Below are positions 1 to 64,000 of a stretch of DNA of 64,000 bases, piece after piece. The translations under genes were made by a program, and so were the position numbers. Position 1 is the first letter of the stretch. Every line of letters begins with the position of its first letter. Source of the DNA: Lamellibrachia columna. Its lineage: Eukaryota; Annelida; Polychaeta; Sabellida; Siboglinidae. The notes under the pieces were generated by a model. The model did not search any database. It worked only from the letters and a program-made list of their open reading frames with translations, and was not told the DNA's origin. The stretch covers positions 7,244,838 to 7,308,837 of the forward strand of contig OY759265.1 in NCBI GenBank assembly GCA_963662155.1, read 5' to 3'.

Positions 1-510
1 GGTTTCTGAGAGTAGTGCTAGATCATCTGCAAAAATGTTGCAGATGCCAATGCGTATAGTGCTTTACAAGGGACAGATAGCGCACGGTCTTGCCTCAATC
101 CCAACATATTTCAACCAAAAATGTTCTCGCTTCGTTGGTGACAGCACAAGTCAGGATAAAATCAACGATCCAAGAAGCGAACACGTACACTACCTTCCAT
201 GTGTACTCCTTATGCATTCACAATTCAGCTTGAGAAGTACAAATTAGAATCAAACTTCGTTGATAATATTACTGAAGATATTTCAACCATTCCGGAATCA
301 ACCATTACACACGTGTAGCTTCTCGTAATTTGAAATTAGAATAGTATCCACATTTCATTTGGTTGGATTACAAAAAAAGTATACTTTATGATTGCCAAAT
401 GTTATAATAATATTATGGTTACCACTGGAAACAGCCACATGCACACACTCTCCGAAATGGCATATAGTACTACATTCAGTGAACAACCACGACAAGACAC
501 GTTCTGTGGT
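1..510. other. intergenic, nothing recognised
   Basis: AT-rich sequence with only short chance ORFs. I see no exon, RNA gene or repeat with recognisable structure. Confidence 0.5.
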
Positions 511-637
511 AACTGTCCCTGACTCACACCAGCGGGGTTGCTGGTAACTACGAGCTACAGCTTAATAACTCACCTGAAATGACCTGAACTTCAACAGAAG
601 AGACCACACATGTCAGCAGTAAGACCCCCGCCAAGTG
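511..637 (+). repeat. dispersed repeat, copy A, interrupted by a LINE
   Basis: About 127 bp, starting aactgtccctgactcacacc, that recurs at 1313-1440 with roughly 88% identity by eye. After gccaagtg the copy is broken by LINE sequence. It resumes at about 1241 with acaaccactctgaaccc, which directly follows gccaagtg in copy B. The repeat family is not recognised. Confidence 0.75.
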
Positions 638-1240
638 GAGGAGAAACATAACTTACAACGATAAAAAGCTAATTATACCTCTGTATAAAGCAATAGTTAG
701 ACCTCATTTAGAATACTGTATACAAGCATGGGGACCATATCGTAAGAAGGATATAGATACACTTGAACGCATACAAAGGAGAGCAACTAAATTATTCCAG
801 AACTGAGAGACCTACGTAATGAAGAACGCCTGAAAGAATGTGGTTTAACAACTCTAGAGACAAGGAGGTTAAGAGGAGATCAGATTGAAGTTTTAAGATA
901 TTGAATGAGTATGAAAATATTGATAGAAATATGTTTTTCTCTCCCAAGAAAGATAGCAGAACTGGAGGACATGAGGTAAAGTTAGTAAAGGATCAGTGTA
1001 GATTGGATATCAGGAAGTACTCATTCTCACAGAGGAGAGTAAATCAATGGAACAAATTGTCTACGGATTGTATAACAGCTAGCAGCGTGAATATATTTAA
1101 AAACAAGTTGGACACATATCTCAGGAGGGCGGGTTACATATAGACGAACACTGATGGCCTCTCGATAAGCCAACGGCTTCCTTGTCCACTTGCCATCTGG
1201 GCCTTTGCTTGGATGGCAAATCTTGTTAAATCTTGTTAAA
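638..1240 (+). mobile_element. CR1-like LINE, 5'-truncated 3' end (dead)
   Basis: Translation in broken frames gives the typical end of a CR1-clade reverse transcriptase: LYKAIVRPHLEYCIQAWGP, LERIQRRATKLF, LTTLETRRLRGDQIEVL, RKYSFSQRRVNQWNKL and VNIFKNKLDTYLRR, ending in a stop at 1141-1143. Frameshifts occur near 795 and 900. The 3' end carries two copies of a short repeat (aaatcttgtt), like the microsatellite tails of CR1/L2 elements. It is flanked by aagtg on both sides, a likely short target duplication. It is inactive. The clade is assigned from remembered motifs. Confidence 0.8.
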
Positions 1241-1480
1241 GTGACAACCACTCTGAACCCAACAGACGGTCATTGCTAGCTGGGCAATATACATGTTGTG
1301 GTACGACAGGTTTAACTGTCCCTGACTCACACCAGCGGGGTTGTTGGAAACTACGAGCTACAGCTTAATGACTCACCTGGAATGACCTTAACTTCAACGG
1401 AAGCGACCACACGTGTCAACAGTAAGACCCGGGCCAAGTGACAACCACTCTGAACCCAACAGACGGTCATTGCTAGTTGG
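1241..1480 (+). repeat. dispersed repeat: end of copy A and uninterrupted copy B
   Basis: 1241-1279 is the remainder of copy A after the LINE. 1313-1480 is a second copy in which the two parts are contiguous, so it acts as an empty-site reference for the LINE insertion. Copies A and B follow each other, so this may be an old tandem duplication with a unit of about 200 bp. Confidence 0.7.
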
Positions 1481-1689
1481 ACAATACGCTTGGTGCAAAT
1501 CGTTGTACTACAGCCAGCGAGTTATGTGTTGTGGATAGGTCTGCACCACTTAGTCACTCATCCGTGTCTGCTTGCTAGCTGTGGTCGCATTTCAAACGTG
1601 CGACAGGCGTGTGAGTGCCCGGTGGCGTGGTTTTATTTTGCTTCCGAGTTGATGATTCTAATAAATCACCTGGAGTGCGTGGAATTCCG

Positions 1690-2015
1690 CCAAAAGTACT
1701 AATGGAAACAGTTGAACAAGTAGAATATCACTTGCAAGAGTGTTCAATGTGTCATTAAAAGAGTGAGTGGTTTCTTTTGAATGGAAAGAAGCAAACTTCA
1801 TACCGTTATTTAAAAAGGGTTCGAGAAATAAGACATCTAGAATTATTGTCCAATGAAAACTGTGATTTGTGAAGTAGATATTCAGGAAGCTTTCGACAAA
1901 ACGCCAAATCAAAGACAACTACTTAAATTAAAAGCCTATATAATAGGGGATAGCATAATTAACTGGATTAAAAATTACTGACTGACAGAAGACAACGTGT
2001 CAGTTGCAGAGGGTT
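1690..2015 (+). mobile_element. LINE reverse-transcriptase fragment (CR1-like, dead)
   Basis: Translated pieces in several frames match the N-terminal/finger-palm part of a CR1-type reverse transcriptase: EWKEANFIPLFKKGSRNK near 1780, then DIQEAFDKTP followed by LLKLKAYIIGDSIINWIKN near 1880-1980. Stops and frame changes make it inactive. It lies downstream of the C-terminal fragment at 638-1240, so the two are separate or rearranged insertions. Confidence 0.65.
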
Positions 2016-2835
2016 CACTTGTATTCGAGCGCCGGGTCTGGGGGGGGGACAAATCGACGGTCAACTTACCCATCAAGCTGATAACATTATATTAAAAATC
2101 CTCGATTCCGCTGTCGTATAACCTTGGTTGCGTGTATTAGTCATTTGTCACGCAGGGTGTTTGTTATTAAAAACACTGCAAATAGTGAATTCATCTTTAA
2201 TGTTGGCTTGTATTTCACGCAGCTGACAAGCAGGTCATGCAGTAATGTACAAACAAGGGAAGTCTTGTGAAGTGTGGCGTTCAATCGATAGGTGGCGCTG
2301 GCAGTGTTGGTTTTGCTGGGTCATATGTCCTGCATGATGTCACCGATATTTGCTTCGAGAATGCAATATGTATCATACTAGTAACGACACCATCCGACAC
2401 GATCAGTCCCAATAGTAAACAGATAGCTCACCTGAAATGCTGCGAACTGCTAGTGACGTGACCACCACAGCCACCAGTAACATCGTCACTCTTTAGTCGC
2501 GCCTGTCGACAATACAAACATCCATTGTAGTCGTAACAGTGAGGTAACGGCGCTATATATCGCAGCCGCCAAGTCACCCTTCCACCTTCTCGACTGACGC
2601 AGCTCAAAATGTAGTAGTCGTTCAATAGTTTACGCACCACCTGACTGGTGCATAGGGTCGTTCTATCAGCGAATCCAAGGGTCAGATCACATTCTCTTCG
2701 AAGAGCCGCGTACAATAAAACCGCGCGAGGACTTAATGCAAAACAACACTTTACTTCCGCTTTCACAGTAATCTAATCGTACCTCAGCATAGGATTAACT
2801 TAAATTGTAATGCATACAACCAATCTACTGTGTGC
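2016..2835. other. intergenic, nothing recognised
   Basis: No exon-like or repeat structure was recognised beyond short chance ORFs. Confidence 0.4.
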
Positions 2836-3098
<263 letters not shown>

Positions 3099-3356
3099 CC
3101 TTTTAAATATCAGCTTATTGTAGGTTAGTGCGATTGATTGTGTACATCACAATGTTACTGGTGGCTATGGTGGTCACTTCAGTAGCAGTTCGTCAAGCGT
3201 GTCTTATCACACTCCGAACCTTGTTGGTGATATTTGTGGTGCCCGTTGTTGACTGGAAAATAAATATGTAATTATTTTGCAAACGGTTTTCAAGAGGCCG
3301 AGTACACACCAACTTACTCATCTCTAAGTACTTTGATCAACGTTTGCAATACGTAG

Positions 3357-3359
<3 letters not shown>

Positions 3360-3408
<49 letters not shown>
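3360..3408. repeat. (AT)n microsatellite
   Basis: An uninterrupted AT dinucleotide tract of about 49 bp. Confidence 0.95.
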
Positions 3409-3412
<4 letters not shown>

Positions 3413-3818
3413 TATCATAGAGAGGATATCAAACTTCAAACACCAACATTGGGTGTGACACCCTCCCCGCCGCCACCACCATACACAAACACACACCGCT
3501 GCGAGCGTGTCTTGTCAACAAGACGTATCCGGTCTGTGCGAACGACAGCTCACAAGACCTGCGGTGTCACGACTAGTTACTCGTTACGGCAGTGACAATG
3601 ACAATAACAACGTCGCCGCGGGCGACAAATGTTTGCCATGTGAGACATCGCTCCTGTTCGTTTTATGACAACAGCAAACTCGACGCGATCACATCAGTTA
3701 TCAACGTCACCATGTTTACTCCAATGTATATTTATCAGTTTTCTTAGAAACAATTGCTGCTCAGCCAGAATCACTGTTTGTAGACACATTATGAACGCTG
3801 TGTACGCGTGCGTCAAGA

Positions 3819-3937
3819 ACAGGAATACTGTTAAAAGACTATCGATGTAACTTGTGTTAAGAACAGGAACGTGATGAAAAGACTGTAGTTATTTGTGCAC
3901 GACGAACCGGCTGGGCAGGCGCTAGCAAAATGTGTCA
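3819..3937 (+). repeat. 5' edge of the tandem gene duplication, copy 1
   Basis: Similar to 53159-53268: both contain gaacaggaatact, then gaac(a/g) followed by a gatgaaaag/ctgtag block and a ctgggca/aaatg end. It lies about 0.7 kb upstream of the signal-peptide exon in each copy, so the duplicated unit includes at least this much 5' flank. Confidence 0.65.
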
Positions 3938-4439
3938 AAATGGCATGCTTATGTGCAGGTACTTGTGTGCACACGGAACCTGGGAGTGGCTTGGGGCTGG
4001 CCCCTAATATATTGGTTGGGTATGTTTTGAGTGTATGTTGGCCCCCCAATATTCTCACAGAAACTAATTTGCCCCCCCCCCCGTATTATGCAGCTTCCGA
4101 CGTTAATCGACAAACCTCAACTGCATGAGTATCGCGTCGATCTGTTTTAAAAGTTTTCCTTTTTTAGCGTTACTGAGTCCACGACAGGTTACACATTTAC
4201 TCTTGTGTGGGGCTTTTACTTCCCCTTGTATAGACACCAGGTGGGGGGAGGGGGGCAACTGCTTTTAGTGTCTCATCCGAAAGACCCAGGCAAAGTCGGG
4301 TGGACGAAGTTGCTCAAGTTTCGAAGAGGCAACATGTGGATAGAATCCTGGTTCTCTCCATTGACAACAATCCTGCGCCCGTGGTGCTCTAGCCTAGTGC
4401 TACACTAGGTGTGCAACCAACACGGTCTTGTTGGACCCG

Positions 4440-4606
4440 TCACACAACTATGCATTACTCAGTATGTTGGACGTCTCCGTATGCGGATGCGACTGACTGA
4501 CTAATCAGGACACAACAAGTCGCGGGCGGGCGGTACTGCGACATAGAGCTCACTATTATACTCACTCAGTGGCGAGTTATATATGTATACGCGTAGGGAA
4601 CGGTCA
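4440..4606 (+). promoter_or_regulatory. conserved 5' flank / probable 5' UTR and promoter, copy 1
   Basis: Partly conserved with 53820-54000 ahead of copy 2: a gggcggta block, tagagctca and gtcaATGgcggtccgtctga. Conservation up to the ATG suggests 5' UTR and proximal promoter. No TATA box or initiator can be called confidently. Confidence 0.35.
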
Positions 4607-49254
<44,648 letters not shown>

Positions 49255-49738
49255 CAGCCAGGCGGAACAGATGGCGCCACCGAGTGTTTACTCTGTGAAG
49301 CGAGCAGTGTTCTGACGATATACTGCTATACACAATGAGATCACTGTTCTAGGAGATCACATATGTATATATTTAATTACTTGGTGCTGTTGAATGACAT
49401 GTTTGATTGTGATGCTTCAGTGAGTTTTTCTATGAACTCGCTTGATTTGTACTGTTTGAGAATAATTTAATGAAAAAATTGTAGCTGTCGCTTTGTATTT
49501 TTCTAGCATATTAGTATATATAAGCAGGTATGCAACTACACGATATTTAATACCCTGTACACGTATGCATTTGTGCTACATCGCACGAATATTTAATTTT
49601 TATTTAACATTGCACTTCTTTTTATCCTAGATCAGGATGATATTTTGTATTGTGATAACGTATTTTGTATTTTGTTGATAGTTAAAGATTTTGCCGCTTC
49701 ATACGATTAACCGATTAATTACATACATACAATTTTAT

Positions 49739-49744
49739 AATAAA
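49739..49744 (+). terminator. candidate polyadenylation signal AATAAA (1)
   Basis: AATAAA 485 nt after the stop codon; a second copy follows at 49790-49795. Either could end the 3' UTR of copy 1. Confidence 0.5.
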
Positions 49745-49789
49745 CTATCCTTGCCTTTAAACGTCATCGACTTCGTTGTGGATAACCTA

Positions 49790-49795
49790 AATAAA
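49790..49795 (+). terminator. candidate polyadenylation signal AATAAA (2)
   Basis: Second AATAAA, 51 nt further on. Between the stop codon and here no other gene is visible. Confidence 0.45.
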
Positions 49796-50011
49796 CTATA
49801 ACCTCGTTATGGCCACATATGTTTATATGTGTGGACAAATGGTGTAATAGGGCATTGTATTCAACAATTCCATTGATTCACGAAATAATGTAGGATTAAC
49901 GATTTGATTCTATGAAAGTTTCAGAGCAGTACATAGTTTCTGCTTCAAACGGCAGTCGCATGCATAGGTTGATTAGGAAATATTAACATATCAGGACAAT
50001 ATACATAGGTA

Positions 50012-50213
50012 CAGGGTTTTTAAGGCCTATCTCATGGGCAATTTGCCAGTGTGAAAACCCTTCATGCCCATGTGAAATTCAAAAGTCAATAAAACATATT
50101 GTGTTGTGTATATATGCGCGGCAATTCGCCTGATAAAAGAAAAAAAAACATGTTTGCTAGTGGCCGTGTGAAATGTTGCACTGCCCGTGTGACCTGAACC
50201 TTAAAAAAACCTG
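50012..50213. mobile_element. hAT-type MITE, 202 bp
   Basis: Starts cagggtttttaagg and ends with the reverse complement caggtttttttaagg, giving imperfect terminal inverted repeats of the hAT CAGGG type. Flanked by CATAGGTA (50004-50011) and CATAGATA (50214-50221), an 8-bp target duplication with one mismatch. There is no coding capacity. Confidence 0.75.
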
Positions 50214-50494
50214 CATAGATACATTCTATTTTGTGTCAGAATATTTTCCACTTTTCATGGGTAGGATTACAAAAATGTATTGACAATGGCATATAGGTAG
50301 CGTGTGCCCCAACGCCCAGATCTACATTCAGTGGGCATACACACTCCCACGCTAACACATTTGCACTTGGAATATGGCATTTAGATTTGCATGTGAATGT
50401 AGCATATATGTACAATGGACTCGGATAAGAGAATCAAGTACATTGGCTGAGACGGAATTATACTCCCGCTGTACCAAATGGGGCAGTTAAGTAA

Positions 50495-50575
50495 ATCAAC
50501 TGCTTAATAGAATCAAAGGAGTCTGGTCCGAAGTGATTCTATTAAGCAGAGTCCACTGTATTACGATATTTGAAT
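50495..50575. repeat. short repeated motif (attaagc..gtccactgta)
   Basis: The block tctattaagcagagtccact recurs in related form at about 16236-16270 and 59208-59240 (tattaagcgg(a/g)(g/t)tccac). An internal inverted pair (tgcttaatagaatc / gattctattaagca) makes a hairpin. Probably an old DNA-transposon terminus. Confidence 0.5.
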
Positions 50576-51309
50576 CGAAATGCCGCATTTGTAAGCAACG
50601 TGTCCAGGAGCGGTCGGCAGGGCGCCGTCGGTGAACTGGTCACGACCCCGAATAACTGTTACGCTTCGGTGCACCCTCCTTCCATTGTTGTTGTGACGCT
50701 CAGGCCGAGGTCCACTCAGTGAACGCATTCTGTCGGACACTGTTTGGTCAAAACAACGTTACCCCGTCTGCATGTGGTGGCCGTAATGGTGATCGTGGCT
50801 ACAAACATAGGAAACTAGTATTGGTAATGGCGCAACTATGGCCCCTGGAGTCATCTTGCATGTGCCTTTTGTTGTTTCATAGTATGTAAGTATCGTTCCA
50901 TTTGTGCTAGTAAAGTGGTAGAATATTGTCATCGGCACCAGTGTTCTCGATATTACATTTAGGAATGTATTTATGAAGAATTAATTAACTTATATCTAAG
51001 ATTAACTGTTTTCATTTAAATTACATTCTATTTGAGTGTAAGCCACTGAGAAAGAGTGACACTGAAGTATATGCAGCAGGTCACACTCGCTGGAATTGTA
51101 AAACAACTAGCGTTAAAGTGAATTAACATTAACAGTTGTGCTAAAACTTTTAAAATAATGATATTAATTTATTATCCCAGTTTGGTGAACTTTTCGCCTA
51201 TTATAATATTAATTATTACTTAGATTAGTTGGAAAAACCATGTGCACGCTTAATTGTGCGTTGATTAGTTATGTTAACCGTAAAAAGTCCAACTCTTTTT
51301 TTTGGATTT
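50576..51309. other. intergenic, nothing recognised
   Basis: No exon, RNA or repeat structure was recognised. Confidence 0.45.
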
Positions 51310-51528
51310 GTGGCGGTGTTCTGGACAACGTAATTTTGGCCGGCTGTCATTGTCAGTCAAGCGTGACTCAGTACACAAATGTGTAACATTAGGCTAGCCC
51401 AAGTCTTTGTTGAAACTCCGGGGTTGAAATGAATGTATCTGGAGCTAGTAATTGCACGATTGTACAACCAATACGTTCTTTTTCATCTAGGATCGCTGTC
51501 GTACATACTGATATATATATATATATAT
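51310..51528 (+). repeat. dispersed repeat ending in (AT)n, filled copy
   Basis: About 205 bp starting gtggcggtgttctggacaac, nearly identical to 54346-54562. Both copies end in gtacatactg(AT)n. In this copy the AT tail is interrupted by a hAT element. Confidence 0.9.
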
Positions 51529-53086
<1,558 letters not shown>

Positions 53087-53158
53087 CGTATTGTAGTCGT
53101 GTAGTTTTTTTTTAAATACATAAAATCAGAAAACCGTTCAGTGCGTGCACTTCAGTCG

Positions 53159-53268
53159 AGAACAGGAATACTATTAAATGACTATTAATTTTAGGTAAAT
53201 TGTATCCTGAACACGAACATGATGAAAAGGCTGTAGCTTGTGTAATGAGAACCGACTGGGCAAAATGA
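53159..53268 (+). repeat. 5' edge of the tandem gene duplication, copy 2
   Basis: The counterpart of 3819-3937: gaacaggaatacta, then gaacacgaacatgatgaaaa and accgactgggcaaaatg. It marks the nearest detectable start of homology upstream of copy 2. Confidence 0.6.
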
Positions 53269-53384
53269 GTTTTGGAAATGAAAATTATCGTTAAATCTGA
53301 AACATAAACAAACACATGTATTTCAATTATCTTACTCCACGCTATTAGTGTATACACGTGTGCATGCATTGGTGTATGTATATA

Positions 53385-53768
53385 TGACGGTTTGCATGTG
53401 TGCATGTATGGGTTCATGTGTGCATGTATGGGTTCATGTGTGCATATATGGGTTCATGTGTGCATTATGGGTCCATGTGTATATGTATGGGTTCATGTGT
53501 GCACGTATGGGTTCATGTGTGTACGTATGGGTTCATGTGTGTACGTATGGGTTCATGTGTGTATGTATGGGTTCATGTGTGCATGTATGGGTTCATGTGT
53601 ATGTACGGGTTCATGTGTGTATGTATGGTTCATGTGTGTATGTATGGGTTCATGTGTGTGTGTATGGGTTCATGTGTGAATGTATGGGTTCATGTGTGTA
53701 TATCTGGGTTCATGTGTGTATGTATGGTTCATGTGTGTATGTATGGGTTCATGTGTGTATATATGCAT
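53385..53768 (+). repeat. 20-bp minisatellite, about 19 units
   Basis: Unit gtgtgcatgtatgggttcat with variants (gtgtatgtat, a few 19-bp or 17-bp units). The frames through it are repeat artefacts. It lies about 0.3-0.6 kb upstream of the copy 2 start codon. Confidence 0.95.
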
Positions 53769-53819
53769 GCCGCAACTAATTGTTGGCTTTGTTGACCAAC
53801 TAACGCCCCCCTAAGTCCG

Positions 53820-54000
53820 TGTAACAATAGACCCCATATCCAGCCAAGCGCCACACTTCATAAGCAGCTCGCACTGCGCTGTTGGACACGTTACTCAACA
53901 GCTGACTAACCGAAGCAAAACAGGTCACGGATGGGCGGTATTGTGGCGTAGAGCTCATAATACCCTGCCTCGATGACCACTAACGCACAGGGAGCCGTCA
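53820..54000 (+). promoter_or_regulatory. conserved 5' flank / probable 5' UTR and promoter, copy 2
   Basis: Shares gggcggta, tagagctca and the last bases before ATG with copy 1. No core promoter element is clear. Confidence 0.35.
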
Positions 54001-63987
<9,987 letters not shown>

Positions 63988-64000
63988 GTAATTTATTAAT

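Noticed and set aside
4583..4606. Upstream in-frame ATG as the start of copy 1
   Set aside because: Not conserved in copy 2; the ATG at 4607 is shared and gives a proper signal peptide.
53348..53795. ORFs of 95-143 aa rich in Met-Gly-Ser-Cys-Val
   Set aside because: A 20-bp minisatellite read in three frames.

Overview
The window is animal nuclear DNA. It is AT-rich, has many introns, and is full of microsatellites, minisatellites, CR1-like and RTE/I-like LINE debris and hAT elements. The architecture of the main gene (EGF-like, kringle and F-type-lectin-like modules on a receptor tyrosine phosphatase) and the repeat style suggest a lophotrochozoan, most likely a mollusc. The sequence alone does not fix the species. 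No rRNA, tRNA, CRISPR array or prokaryotic gene was seen.

Two tandem paralogous genes lie on the + strand, with start codons 49,394 bp apart. Copy 1 (4607-49254) is complete in the window. I resolved 30 coding exons by hand, every splice phase agrees, and the predicted protein is 1385 aa. Its order is: signal peptide, EGF-like, N-half of an FTP (fucolectin/tachylectin-4/pentraxin-1) domain, EGF-like, kringle, EGF-like, C-half of the FTP domain, two Cys-rich EGF-like modules, two FN3 domains, one transmembrane helix, an acidic juxtamembrane region, an intact PTP domain (D1: WPD loop, [10 protein letters not shown]) and a degenerate second PTP domain (D2: HCSDGASRCG, no WPD). Copy 2 starts at 54001 and repeats the same extracellular exons in the same order, with one extra EGF exon. 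It runs off the window after its second FN3 exon at 63987.

The two halves of the FTP domain are separated in both copies by EGF-kringle-EGF exons, yet both halves are phase-1 exons that would join seamlessly if spliced together. This is the most interesting protein-level observation.

Region by region: 1-4600 is intergenic, with a CR1 LINE inserted in a small repeat whose uninterrupted copy lies next to it. 4607-23220 is the copy 1 ectodomain and transmembrane exons, with transposon insertions in introns. 23493-35193 is an 11.7 kb, 34-bp satellite filling one intron. 35341-49254 is the cytoplasmic part, with further 17-, 24-, 30-, 61-, 25- and 26-bp arrays in its introns. 49255-54000 is 3' flank and intergenic DNA with two hAT-type elements and a 20-bp array. 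54001-64000 is copy 2, with a roughly 70-unit CTG tract in intron 1 and a 36-bp array across an exon boundary.

The genes probably encode cell-surface phosphatases that couple recognition by lectin/kringle/EGF modules to intracellular phosphotyrosine removal. The ligand is unknown. All exon calls are conceptual and have no transcript support here.
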